A stretch of 64,000 nucleotides of DNA from assembly GCA_035771175.1 (NCBI GenBank), contig CM069612.1, positions 26,642,987-26,706,986 of the forward strand, given 5' to 3'. The translations under genes were made by a program, and so were the position numbers. The notes beneath the pieces were generated by a model. The model had not been told where the DNA came from. It saw nothing but the letters and a program-made list of their open reading frames with translations, and ran no database searches. This document shows positions 34,707-46,810 of the stretch, piece by piece (the stretch's first letter is position 1; each line of letters starts with the position of its first letter). The DNA comes from Paratinospora sagittata (taxonomy: Eukaryota; Streptophyta; Magnoliopsida; Ranunculales; Menispermaceae).

Positions 34707-34711
34707 AATAG
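34707..34711. other. target-site duplication aatag (right copy)
   Basis: Identical to 23159-23163 and directly continuous with the MULE reading frame at 34712. Confidence 0.92.
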
Positions 34712-37697
34712 TCTGTCGGTTGGCGTTGCAATAATCAAATTAGGCATTAGTTTTGAAGAATTCGAAGGAGTTATCCGAAATGTACTACAAACTTTTTATG
34801 CTTTAATAATAAATATGACCTATAGATGGTCGTTGTTTTTTGGGGGTGGATATTGTGATTTTACGCCTGTCCCGATTGGAAATGAGCAAGAGTTAAGAAA
34901 CGTATTTGTCATGGTGCAAAAGCTCCCACCTCCTAATAGTATTGAGGTATATGTTGATGTTGTTGGTAGAATTCCAACTCAAGCTCATGCGAGGAGTTTT
35001 CCAAGCTATCCAGATGTAGGTGGCCCTAGTGCACAAAGATCATTGAAGAACATTGGTCCTAGTACAATGTCGCCCATTGAAGCTGATGATACTTGTCCAT
35101 TTCTGGCACGTTTGTCTGATGATGATTTCAATTCTAATGTTGACCATGAACAAATCAGTAAAAATAGTGATGAAGACAGTGAAAGTGATGGAGGAGAAGA
35201 GACATCTAATCTTGTTGATTTGAGTGATACACTCTTGAGGGTAATACGACATGATGGGTCTTTGTGTGTAGCACCATTACAAGAAGAAAACAATGGGTTA
35301 AGCATGGAGGACAATGAGTCACATAACTCTCATTTGCATGGTGTAGGATGTACACCTAAACCTACCACGACAAGCTTTGATGCCTCATCACCGAGTTTCA
35401 TGGAACTTAATAGACAAGCCATGACACCAATGCCAGATGAACATGACAACATATCTATGGGTTAGAATGAGTCACATGATCTTTGCAAAGGGCTCACATT
35501 TCCTAGTAAAGGAGACTTGTAACATATTGTGAAACGATGTTGCATAGTGCAGCAGGGTGAATATGTCGTGGTTGATTCAAAACCCAATGTATGGTCAGTT
35601 AGGTGCAAGAAATGGAAAGACGGTTGTCAGTGGAGGGTAAGAGCAGCAAAACGTAAGAGATTAGGGATGTCTGATATCACAAAATGTGAGAGAACCCACA
35701 CATGTGCTTTTCCTCTAATGTCACAGGACCATAGACAAATTGATTTATCACTGATATTCTGCAAGGTTTTTCAAATTATAAGGCGAGATCCTTCAATTTT
35801 AGTAGAGGCGCTTCATGAATTTATTAAAGACAAATACAAGTATGATGTGCATTATAGGAAAGTGTGGCGTGCAAAAAGGAAGGTAATGAAAAATATATTT
35901 GGTGATTGGGCTGAATCATACAACGTGCTTCCTAAGTGGATAGATGCATTGAAGGCAAGCAATCCTGATACTATTGCAGGAGTCCTACACTACCCAGAAG
36001 ATCCAAGATATCCCGGTATAGGAGTTTTTTATTGTTGTTTTTGGGCCTTTGGTGCTTCAATCGAGGGGTTTAAGCATTGTAGGCCCATTATACAAATTGA
36101 TGGTACGCACTTATATGAAAAATACCGCAGTAAGATGCTCATTGCGACAGGAATTGATGTAGCTAGTCACATATTCCCTCTCACATTTGCAATCGTTGAG
36201 GAAGAGAATACGGATAATTGGGCATGGTTACTCACAGTCCTTCGATATCAAGTGACAAATAGAACAGGTATTTGCTTAATCAGTGATCGTTACCTTGGTA
36301 TTTTGGCAGCCATTTGAAAACCCCAAGTTGGTTGGATAGAGCCCGATGCACATCATAGATATTGTTTGCGTCATGTAGGGAGCAATTTCAATGATAAAGT
36401 CCACAATAATGAGTTGAGAGATTTGGCTAAGAAAGCAGGGTCACAACACCAACCATGTAAATTTGAGGCATTAATGAACCAACTTGAACATAAAACAAAA
36501 AGGTTGCACAAGATGGCTCAAACGCATTGAAAATGAGTTGTGGACGATGGCTTATGATGGCTAAGTGCGATATGGTTGGATGACTTCCAATGTAGTCAGT
36601 TAGTGTGTCTACTTTATATCAGTTCATCGTTTATAGTACTTTCAATATGCATGATTTTATATATGTGTGTGTGTGTTGATCTTTTTATGTTTGCTATGCA
36701 TTTTTCCTATTTTTTTCTTCTGTAGAAAGCTTTAACGACGTTTTGAAAAAGGCTCGAATGTATCCGATCACAGCATTAGTGCAGTTGACGTTCTATATAT
36801 CTATTGCATGGTTTCATACTAGACGGGAAGAAATCGAAAATGCAATTCGTCAAGGGCAAGTTTATACCAAGTACGTTGTTGAGAAGATGACAAAATGGGC
36901 AGCTAACGCAGGGGGCCACACAATTACGTTGACTAATCGACAACTTGAGACGTTCGTGGTTGTTAGTGAGATACAAAGTGCTCGTTTGAACAAAGGAGGA
37001 AAAAAATAGGTTGTCAATCTCAGTGACCATTTTTGTAGTTGTAGAAAATGACAATGCTATGGAATCCCATGTTCCCACGTACAGGCAGTGTGTCGTTATG
37101 CTTCCCTCGATTGTGATGTGTACATTGAAGATTGGTATCGCATTGATAAGTGCCTTAAGTGTTATGAGCCACAGTTTCATCCAATTCCACACGAATCATA
37201 TTGGCCACCGTGTACGATCCAATTGAAAGTGATCCCTAATTCTGATTTTGTTCGTAAATCTGGCCGACCGCGGACGTCACACATAACAAATGAGATGGAT
37301 ATAAGAGAACCTTCCTCCAAGATTCGATGTGGGCATTGTGGACGTGAGGGTCACAATCGACGTCGTTGTCCTGCTCGTCGTGGCAGGGCCAACTAAAATA
37401 TATTGGGGGTCGTAATCTGCATGTTCTCTAGATTTTCATAATGATGTAATTTTGGTGATGTAATATGACACTTAATGGTAATTTTGATCTGAAATCACAA
37501 TTATGTATTCTTTCATTTATATGATAGTGTGTGTGTATTATTTTGTGCATCTTATATTATCTAAAACGCATTTCAATTTGCATTTACGCTCGTTTATCTG
37601 TAACTTACTTTTGTGTAAATGTTGAATGCTTCTCAAAAATTTATGAATCTAAGATATCTCATTAATTTCATTAATTTCTTTAATGTGTTTAATTTAG

Positions 37698-38134
37698 ATG
37701 GAACTAGGGCCCTATGATCCATCGTTGTTAACACTTCAGAGTCGCCATCGATCTGGTCTCATTTGGGATGGACAAGTAGTCAATGTATATTTAGATATAT
37801 AATCCAATTCTTTTTTTTTTCTTAATAAATGCTGACAACTTTTTTTGTTCTATTGCAGGAAATAGCTGAGCTACATTGTCGTCGTCGGCAAGCTGTTATT
37901 GACCGTACGTTTCCACTAGATGATCACATTATTCCATACTTATAAAGAATGGGGTTTTATGGAGTGACACGTGTTGGCTTTATTGAGTTAGATTGGCACT
38001 TGATCACAACATTGATTGAGCGATGGCGACAGGAGAGTCACACCTTTCATTTGGCAGTGGGTGAGGCGACTATCATCCTACAAGATGTGGAGATTCAATT
38101 GGGACTGCCTGTTGATTGTCTCCCCGTGAGTGGA
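37698..38134 (+). pseudogene. plant mobile domain (PMD) gene of the MULE, 5' part
   Basis: Begins at 37698 with LGPYDPSLLTLQ, then RHRSGLIWDG. An intron of about 72 bp (gtatat to attgcag, ending 37858) precedes EIAELHCRRR, FPLDDHIIPYL and, after a TAA at 37943, GVTRVGFIELDWHLIT, ERWRQESHTFHL and GEATIILQDVEIQLGLPVD. These are hallmark pieces of the PMD family, shared by MULE and other plant transposons and by MAIN-type host proteins needed for silencing and genome stability. The last recognised exon ends at a gtgagt donor, after which a reverse-oriented LTR begins at 38135. It lies 305 bp after the transposase on the same strand, so it was probably the second gene of the element. Dead: internal stop and truncation. 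Confidence 0.85.
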
Positions 38135-40696
38135 TGTCACGACCCACGATACATGATGTCATGACCTGCACAGAACCCCGTGTAAATCCTTCATCGATAT
38201 ACACGACATCCCAATAAGCCTTCTAATACACATCATAATCCCAAATACACAACAATAAACACATATGGACATAATCAAATAATATTACATGCCCAAAATG
38301 TAAGCCATAATTTTTTTTTCTGAGTCCACAATGATCAAAAGTACAAAATAATACTTAACAATGATTACAACCCATCTAAGTGTTAAGTATACGTATTAGG
38401 TGTTACATAGTACAATTTATCAAAATAAATTAGAAAAGTATTAACACCTACATCAACCAGAGTTTGTCATATCAAGACAATGCATATCACTTATGACATG
38501 TTCATGCACCTAAACACCCTCCTAGGTAAGAATCGATTCAAGAACATGAGTGCGCGAGACTCATTCCCGAATGACCTCTTACCTGTATTCTAATAGGAAT
38601 TCCAAGGACACGTCACCAATTTACTATTCATTCCAAACCTTATTTCAGGTTTAGACGAACTACGGCTGCGCCTACCCTTGAAACCTTCTACAAGGTCACA
38701 ATTGAGGATCCCACTAGACTTACGAAATTTCTCGAAGGAAACCCCAACTAGGAGACTCAACCCAAATTATTTTCCCAACTGACTATGATCAAATAATTTT
38801 CATGAGATATCAATTCATGCATACCATAATAATTAAGCATTTAAAACATTTCTATAATAGAATGCCACACATAGAAGACACATGTAAAGAAACACTCACA
38901 ATTGATTGGCTAAGTCTAGCCAATCAAATTTCCAATCCAAGTACTTGAAGATCCACGAATCACCTTGAGTACTTTAATCACCAATTTGCCTACGTGGCTT
39001 ACTCAAACCAATCAATGTCCCTACATATAACACATGGTCTATACAATACTAAAGATCAACCAAAATATGCTAATAACCATGTTCAAACCTAATTCTATAT
39101 TCAATTTGAGATTCTAGCATGGTCATAGTCATGTGTCAATCCATATTGCTCAATTCAACCATATAATCATCAAATTAGACTACACCTAACCAAAATTAAA
39201 TGCCATAGGTTGATTCCCATGATCCCAAACTATAATACAAAGCATTCAATCATATTAAGGGTTAATTAGGCTATTCCTCAAGTCAATTACATCAATTGAC
39301 TAAGTTCAAGTCAAAATCCTCAATTTGGCAATACATAACCTAAGGCCAAATTGAACTAAGTCATACCAAATTAACATAGGTTCAAACATTCTAAACCCAT
39401 GAATATACTCAAATGAGGTCCAGTTAGATGATTCCCAAGTCAATTTGGTCAATTGACTTGGTTTAGGTCAAAAGCCCTAATTTGGGCAAAATCTCCAATT
39501 TGGGCAAAATCCCCAATTTATATGAAAATCCTCAAATTGCGTGGGAATGTCAATTTACATGGCCTAAGCAAAAATTACCCTACAATTAGGTTCCCCCTAT
39601 TCAAGATCAGTAATTTAGAGTGTCATACATCCATAATTACTCATCAATTTCATACAAATCACAAGAAATTTGAATAGAAAACCCTAGGTCAAAACACTAG
39701 TTTTAGGTCAAGTCTATGAAACCTCTCCAATTTCTTGCTAGAAATTGGGGGTTTCACCTCTAGAGTACTCCCCATACACTCTAGGTCAACATATATTAAT
39801 TTCAAGACCTAATTCCAACTTTGATTTTCCATCACCCTTTCAAAATCGGGATTCAATAGAACCCTAGGTCGAAAAAATCAGTTGCATGCTTGTAAGAGAA
39901 TGATGGAAGGAAGAAAAATGAGAATGAAATGATTACGTTGATGATCCTTGAGCAAGAATCCACCCAAAAAACCTCATTTTTCCCTTCGTTTTCTCTTCTC
40001 CTATTCTTTCCCCTTTTTCCAAGCTCTCTAGCACTCTTGAAGGTGGAAAAATGAGGAAGCGTGAGAAAATCCAGTTTTTGTTGTATTTATAAAAACATTT
40101 GGGCCCACAACTTAAAATACGCTTAAACAAAAGGACCAATTTTTCTTTCCGCTGCAATTACTTCAACTTAGATACTCAATTTTATGTAAATGATTCATCA
40201 ATGTATTATCTTGACTGTTCAAATATTTTATGAGTCAGTTACCAACATTATGGTAAAATTTCAGCTCAATCCAATGGTGGAATTGCGAGATCCAATCGTT
40301 TGATCAAAATTGCACAAGAAAATCGGTAAATCTGAAAAAGAGTGTTTGGAGCTTTATAACTCATAGTAGTCAACTCCGATCAAGATCTTCACCGTACATA
40401 ATGAATATCTATCAGAGAAGAATAAGTTGAAAAAATGTTAGCTCAATCGGACCATGGATCTATGAGATCAAGCTATTGATGTAATTGATGACAGAAATTT
40501 CTTCTTCTATGGAGCGAGCTCCACTGATCCAAAACACCGTTTTCAACACGTTTCGATGTCGAACGGGTCTTTGATCATTTCGAAACATGATGAAAAGACA
40601 CTCAAACCAACGCGCATCGAGCATCATATACGTATACATACACGTATACGGGTCAAAACGACGTCATTGGCCACTGTGTGGCACCGAGTGACGACA
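38135..40696 (-). mobile_element. reverse-oriented LTR of a gypsy element (probable solo LTR)
   Basis: Runs from tgtcacgaccc to gtgacgaca, i.e. TG...CA ends when read on the minus strand, about 2.56 kb, close to the solo LTR at 43434-45977, with which it shares terminal gtcgtgaca. On the minus strand it has a TATA box (ttataaatac near 40085) followed by transcript-leader-like sequence. No internal region or partner LTR lies nearby. A target duplication was not seen, so the ends are approximate. Confidence 0.65.
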
Positions 40697-40960
40697 CATG
40701 TTTATATTTTGGTATAGGTTCTTCTATGATATGTAAAAACAAATATGTTATGTATTAAAGTTTTTTTCATCACAATGAAGTTATCTTATTTGGTATTTGC
40801 TTCTTGGGTTCCTATGCTTATCTTTCCTTTAGTAATACAAACATCTTAATTTTTAACAAAAACTAAAATAAAAATAAAAATTAAGAGTTTATAGCCGGGG
40901 CTTGGAGGTAAAACTCCACGTGAATTAGGAGTGGTGGCCTAAAACATGATTCTTGATTCG
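40697..40960. other. MULE-internal AT-rich stretch, no gene seen
   Basis: No PMD continuation could be recognised after the LTR. Confidence 0.4.
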
Positions 40961-42866
40961 GTGGATTGGTTCTGGTTGGGGGGTCAAAAATTCACAGGGT
41001 AATGGGAGTGAGGTTTCGTCGATTTCGGGGGTTCTTGGGAGGGTATTGAGACTCGCTCAAAGTATTGCACGAAAAAAAACCCGGCGGATTGGTCCCGGTT
41101 GCCTCAAATGCGTTTTCGAAGTCTATTTAATTCATTTAAACTAAGACTTTTGGTTGGGGGGTCAAAAATTCACCGGGGAACGGGAGTGGGGTTTTGTTGG
41201 TTCCGGGGGTTCTTGGGAGGGTAATGGGAGTCGCTCAAAGTGTTGGACAAAAAAAAAACCCGGCGGATTGGTCCCGGTATCCTCAAACGTGTTTTCAAAG
41301 TCTATTTAGTTCATTTAAACTACAACTTCCGGTGGAGGGTCAAAAATTCACTGGGGCATGGGAGTATGGGGTTCTTGGGAGGATATTGGGACTCGCTCAA
41401 AGTGTTGGACGGGAAAAAAAACCTAGCGGATTGGTCCCGGTTGCCTCAAACACATTTTCTAAGTCTATAAAAATCATTTAAACTAAAACTTTCGGTTGGG
41501 GAGTCAAAATTTCACCGGGGCATGGGAGCGGGGTTTCGTCGGTTCCAAGGGTTCTTAGGACTCGCTCAAAGTGTTGGACGGGAAAAAAAAGCGGCGAATT
41601 GGTCCTGGTTGCCTCAAACACGTTTTCTAAGTCTATTTAGTTCATTTAAACTAAAACTTTCGGTTGGGGGGTCAAAAATTTACAGGGGAATGAGAGGGGG
41701 GTTCCGTCAGTTCCGGGGGTTCTTGGAATAATATTGGGACTGCTCCAGGTGTTAGACAAAAAAAAAACAAGGCAGATTGGTCTCGGTTGCCTCAAACGCA
41801 TTTTCTAAGTCTATTTGGTTCATTAAAATAAAACTTCCGGTTATGGGGTCAAAAATTCACCGGGGGATGGGAGCGGGGTTCTGTCGGTTCAAGGGGGGGT
41901 TCTTAGGAGGATATTGGAACTTGATCAAAGTGTTGGATGAAAAAAAAAACCCGGCAGATTGGTCCCGGTTGCCTCAAACACATTTTCTAAGTCTATTTAA
42001 TTCATTTAAACTAAAACTTATGGTTCGGGGGTCGAAAATTCACCGGGGCATGAGAGTGGGGTTTCTTCGGTTCCGGGGATTCTTGGGAGGGTATTGGGAC
42101 TCGCTCAAAGTGTTGGACGAAAAAAAAACCTTGGCAGATTAGTCCCGGTTGCCTCAAACACGTTTTCTAAGTATATTTAGTTCATTTAAACTAAAACTTC
42201 TGGTTGGGGGTTCAAAAATTCACTGGGGCATGGGAGTGGGGTTTCATTGGTTCCAAGGGGTTCTTGGAATGATATTGGGACTCTTTCTAGGTGTTGGACA
42301 AAAAAAAAACCTGGCGGATTGGTCTCGATTTGCCTCAAACGCATTTTCTAAGGCGTTTTAGTTCAATTGAACTAAAAGTTTCGATTGGGGTTCAAAAATT
42401 CACCGAAAAATGGGAGCAGGGTTCCATTGGTTCTAGGGGTTCTGGGGGTTCTTGGGAGGATATTGGGAGTCGCTCAAAGTGTTGGACGAAGAAAAAACCC
42501 GGCGGATTGGTATTGGTTGCATGAAACGCGTTTTCTAAATCTATTTAGTTCATTTAAACTAAAACTTCAGGTTGGGGGGTCAAATATTCACCGGGGAATG
42601 AGAGCGGTGTTCCATCGGTTCCGGGGGTTCTTGGAATGATATTGGGACTCACTCCTGTTGGACGAAAAAAAAAACTCGGCGGATTGGTCTCGGTTGCCTC
42701 AAACGTATTTTCTAAGTCTATTTAGTTCATTTAAACTATATCTTTTGGTTGGGGGGTCAAAATTCATCGGGGCATGGAAGCGGGGTTCCGTCTGTTCCAG
42801 GGGTTCTTGGGAGGATATTTAGATCTCCTCGAGGTGTTGGGGCTGGGAAAAAAAATCCAGTAGTAC
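40961..42866 (+). repeat. satellite-like array, ~10 units of ~177 bp
   Basis: Each unit has ggttggggggtcaaaaattc, a tgggagcggggtt block, ttccgggggttcttgggagg, ctcaaagtgttggac, a poly-A run, cggcggattggtcccgg, and ttagttcatttaaact. The cggatt anchor falls at 41085, 41264, 41427, 41595, 41773, 41955, 42135, 42315, 42503 and 42680, with spacing 163-188 bp. Both edges are partial units. Short open frames through it are repeat artefacts. It abuts the right TIR of the large MULE. Confidence 0.93.
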
Positions 42867-42889
42867 AAGAATTTCTTACATTGGAAGAA

Positions 42890-43190
42890 AAAGCATAAAG
42901 AAAAAAAAATTGTACTGAAAGCGTCTTTTCAAAAGACTCTTTCAGTACAAATTTTTTTGGTTATTGAAAGCATTTTTACAAAAGACGCTTTCGGTACAAA
43001 CTTTTTTATATGAAAAACATTTTTTGTAGATATACTTTGGACGTTGCAAAAAAAAAAAAATGTTAGCACGTGTCCTCGTGGCATTCTACTGTTTAAAGTT
43101 GGGTATATTGGTCATTACTTTTAAAATTTTGGTATTGGTGACATAATTTTAATTATTTAAATTAATCACGTCAAAAACCCAACTAGCCAA
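42890..43190 (-). repeat. right terminal inverted repeat of large MULE
   Basis: Contains fold-backs (tactgaaagcgtcttttc then gactctttcagta; atttttacaaaagacgc) and ends ggtcattacttttaaaattt then ttttaattatttaaatta. It is the reverse complement of 21541-21800 with moderate divergence. Confidence 0.78.
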
Positions 43191-43433
43191 AAAATCCATA
43201 ATCCCTAATCTACCTTTCCCTCAATGTATCCCACCCCCAAGAACGCCAAAACTCCTCCTAAACCCTTTTCTTTTCATCTTCTTCTCCGCGCGTTTCTTCT
43301 TTTCCAAAATCCTAGCCTCTAACTTCAAAGCCCACTATTTCCATCTTCTGATCTTAGTTGAAAGAATATTGGAGGTAGGAAAGCATCATTTGGGTCCATT
43401 TTGAGCAAATTGCTACTCGCCGTCTTCGAAGAT
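43191..43433 (+). other. pyrimidine-rich flank, target of solo LTR
   Basis: Resembles a 5' UTR or promoter (ccctaaacccttttcttttc, ttcttctccgcgcg). It continues after the solo LTR at 45978, so it probably belongs with the PMD gene remnant at 46319. Confidence 0.4.
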
Positions 43434-45977
43434 TGTAACGACCCACTTTCCGCACCTGACGTCATGATGACGTGGACTGCCCAATACGAGGTCTTGTGCA
43501 CGTAGTCGATGTGTATAATACCTGTATACGGTGTGTACGAGGTATTTTAATAAATTGGTGTGTTTGATATGTATTAGTGTATAATGGTCTAATACATAAA
43601 ATAATCATGTGTTATGATCAATTAAGTATAGTGGAGGGGAGCATGGAATCATGTGTTATGATTAATTAAGTATAGTGGTCTAATACATAAAATAATCATG
43701 TGTTTGTTGGACACTTGTTATACTTGTTATACACGTTTGAAACTCTTCATTTAACAAGTGTTAAACTTGTTGGACACTTGTTATACACGTTTGAAACTCT
43801 TCATTTAACAAGTGTTAAACTTGTTGGACACTTGTTATACTTGTTATACAACGTTTGAAACTCTTCATTCCACAAGTGTTAAGCTTGTTGGACACTTGTT
43901 ATACAACGTTTGAAACTCTTGAGTTGTTGGATTGAATAAATGAATATATGAACCAAACTAAGCAACAAAAATAAAATTTCAGCAAACGTTGAGGAAGAAG
44001 AGCAATGAGTTTGGAAGCTTCAAACCAAGGTAAATTCTTGGTATTTTGAGCTAACTTTTCCAATTTTGTAATCTTCTGGATGAGTTATACAACATACTTG
44101 ATTTTGGCTGATCTTCAATGGGTAGATGGGATGATTGGAAGAGTGGGTTTAATGGCTGGAAATCCATGATGTTCTTACATGATTAATTTGATGATGAAAT
44201 AGTAAATTTCATGATTGATTTGGGTATTCCAAATCTGGTTGAGTAGGAGTCTTGGAGCCTAATTTTAGTGACTGAATTATGTGATTTTGATGTGTCTAAA
44301 TGCTAGAAATTAATGTTGAATATGTTGTGATTATGGATGATAGAGATTAGAATTAGGAAAATGAATTCAACCAATTCAATGACTAAAACCTATGTGCTGG
44401 AAATTTTGAAACTGTACAGTATGTTGGTGAAGATCATGGTGATCAAAAGGATGTTGAGAATTATATTAATATACTAATATGTACATATATTAATATATGA
44501 ATGGGTATATATTAATGCAGTAATGTGCATATATATATAGTCCTATATGCATGAGGTTGAAAAGTATATTAATATATGAATGAATATATTAATATATGAA
44601 TGGGTATATATTAATGCAGTAATATGTATATATATAGTCATAGCATGAGGTTGAAAAATATATTAATATATGAATGAGTATATATTAATATATTAATGTG
44701 TATATATATATAGTCATATATGTATGAGGTTGAAAAGTATATTAACATATGTATATATGAATAGGTTTGAGACTTATTTGATGGCATGCAAATATATTGA
44801 TGGAATAATATATAGGTGAGATTGAGATGTTTATATACAAATAAGATTAAGTTTCATGATTATATACTGACACGTAGTACTTGTGGGTATATTAAAGAGT
44901 AAAATCATATGGAAAATAATTGATTATTATTTGGTGAAATTACATCAAAGTTTGGAATAGGTGGAGACAGTACGCAGTGGTAGTGATATTTGGTCAACAC
45001 TAGGCTGTGTTGGCATTAAGTGCATATCCTTCCATTTCTTGGTTATTTTGTATGGCATTGTAGCTATGAACTGTTTGAAATGATAAGCATGTATGAATGA
45101 CATGGTATAAAATTGCATTGATTGAATACATGAAAAATATTTCAAAAACGAAGCATGTCTAACCTGTAAGAACATGTTAGAACATGAGTCATTCCAAGAA
45201 TAAGTCCCGCATGAGTAGTACCTTGAGTATCTAATGGGCTTAGTGGCTGTCTTGGAATTGATTGTGATAAAATTGAGTATGAGGGGACAGTTAGGCTACC
45301 ATTGTTTGGGCCGAACTAGGGGTGAGTCCCGCTCTATACTTAGAAGGTGGGAGATGGATATGACTTTCAGTGGGAAAGTGAAATTGTTTTAAAAAATATT
45401 GCAGGAAGCTCCAAGCTATTTTGTGCATATATGTATTGTTTTTTTGCACTTGCATCTTTAAATGTATTTGATTATGATTTGATCAACATATTTATTAAAT
45501 GCATATGAATGCTATAGAATGGAACTTACTCACTGAGCTTGTTGTAGCTCACCCCATTACCTCCAATATTTCAGGTAAGGACCCAAAAGCAAAAGGAAAA
45601 GCAAAGAAAGGATAAACCGTCTTCTGAAAACTTTACTTGCTATGTATGTATGGAAGAAACGGTTACAACATGATTACTTTTGATATGTATAATTAGCATG
45701 TATATATATATTATCACATAGACGAGTGAGTGGAGTGATAATATGAACCATACTTGACGTATTGTGGTATGAAATACTATTATGATGATAAAAATTTGAA
45801 TGTAAATGAGTATGAAAATGAATGAATGTAGATTTTGAATTGAAGGCTATCAAGGAATTTGAAATTCGTGTATTTACATTGAGGCTGACAGTGTATTGTA
45901 CACTGTATACGGGGATGTATAGTGTATAGTATATTATGCCGATCATGACGTCAGCCTACGTAAGGGGCGTCGTGACA
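43434..45977 (+). mobile_element. solo LTR of a gypsy-type element, TSD aagat
   Basis: Bounded tgtaacgaccc and gtcgtgaca, 2544 bp, flanked on both sides by aagat (43429-43433 and 45978-45982). No coding region or internal pair of LTRs, so a solo LTR left by LTR-LTR recombination. Contains tandem repeats of about 80 bp at 43698-43920 (acaagtgttaaacttgttgg, acgtttgaaactcttcat) and about 100 bp at 44460-44760 (tattaatatatgaatg, gcatgaggttgaaaa). Confidence 0.92.
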
Positions 45978-46318
45978 AAGATTTTGCAACCTTCGATCAT
46001 TTAAATTGGTAAGAAATGCATGTTTTGAAGTTTTTTTTTTGTTTCTATGCACCTTTATTCTATGAAATAGAATATTTTTGGGTGTTTTTTGATGTGTTTT
46101 ATGTGAAAAATAGACAAGAACGAAGCTCATCAATGGTGATAAGTTTCGTTTTAGGGTCGGCAACGCAGGGCTGACCTATACAAAACAAGCGTGGCCGACT
46201 TGTAGAAAACAAGATCAGCTCTTTGTGACCAACCCTAATGTGTACAGGTCGGATCTTAGTAGCTTTTTTGTATTAATTTTTTTTTAAATACTGATTAACC
46301 ATTGGTTTGTGTATAGAT

Positions 46319-46795
46319 ATGCCGAGGACACATAATACCACTTCTACTGAGCAAAGTGAGTCACGCACTCGACCTACAGCATTGGAGAGAAGAAGATGTC
46401 GGCGTACATAAATTAATTTACTAGCCATCACCGATGTTGCAGAAGAAGAACAAGAAGTACAACAAGAAGAGGAAGAAGTAGGGAGACAAGTATGCAACAC
46501 ACCGGCCAAGATAGCCAGTGCATTGAAGAAGATGATAATGCCCCTGTCTTATTTTCAGGAGGCCCTACCTATCCCTTTGTCCTTACTAGTTTTAAGAATC
46601 ATATTGCTACAAAAATATGGGTTGGTGACGTAAGTATTCATCTCTAGTGTATAGTAAATTTGTTGTTGATGGTTATTTCTTGTTAATATATTGACCATTC
46701 ATATTTGTTTTGATTTTCTTTTTTGTTTACAATATCGACCCCTACTTAAGTGTATAAATCATGGAGCACAGGTGGGTGAGTGAGATTTGAAATGT
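46319..46795 (+). pseudogene. second PMD-type transposon gene remnant
   Basis: An ATG at 46319 follows a gtatag 3' splice-like site. The N-terminus is acidic (AEEEQEVQQEEEE) with a stop at 46409. After a frameshift it reads FSGGPTYPFVLTSFKNHIAT, then KIWVGD and a gtaagt donor, and the next block gives LLKCINHGAQVGE before a stop. The GGP...LTSFKNHIA...W and LKCINHG pattern is typical of N-terminal regions of plant mobile-domain proteins in transposons. It is truncated at 46811 by an LTR. It has a different N-terminus from the PMD gene at 37698, so it comes from a second element. Confidence 0.7.
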
Positions 46796-46810
46796 CACCC
46801 CGAGCAAGAA

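Larger units (their letters stand above)
23083..37393 (+). pseudogene. MURA-type MULE transposase, interrupted by an LTR retrotransposon
   Basis: The frame begins ATG at 23083 (MVDKFVSVICYTNG), reaches 23163, and resumes in frame at 34712 after the retrotransposon. The downstream part has the MuDR-type DNA-binding region (CKKWKDGCQWRVRA near 35610-35650), the catalytic core (IQIDGTHLYEKYR near 36100 with one Asp, LISDRY near 36285 with another), HHRYCLRH, a second exon starting near 36726, a SWIM zinc finger (CSC...CSH near 37036-37080) and a C-terminal zinc knuckle CGHCGREGHNRRRC. Family role: cut-and-paste transposition in the nucleus. Dead features: in-frame stops at 35463 and 35520, a stop at 36315, a frameshift near 36500, a stop replacing an expected Trp near 37050, and the 11.5-kb insertion. 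Confidence 0.9.
21541..43190 (+). mobile_element. large autonomous-type Mutator-like element (decayed, with nested insertions)
   Basis: Ends 21541-21800 and 42890-43190 are inverted copies of each other, beginning taatttaaataattaaaatt and continuing through a fold-back-rich stretch (tactgaaagc, caaaaaa). Between them are a MURA-type transposase, a PMD gene, AT-rich tandem repeats and a satellite-like array. Without the LTR retrotransposon (23164-34711) and the LTR at 38135-40696 the element would be about 7.5 kb. A 9-bp target duplication at the outer ends is not recognisable, so exact ends and the pairing of the two TIRs are inferred from TIR homology and contents. Confidence 0.7.

Noticed and set aside
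34274..34710. Palindrome as the inner end of the MULE or a separate MITE outside the retrotransposon
   Set aside because: The aatag target duplication and restored transposase frame place it inside the retrotransposon borders.
40953..42639. Series of 60-120-codon frames with KKNPADWSR-like repeats
   Set aside because: They are products of the ~177-bp satellite-like units, interrupted at each poly-A indel.
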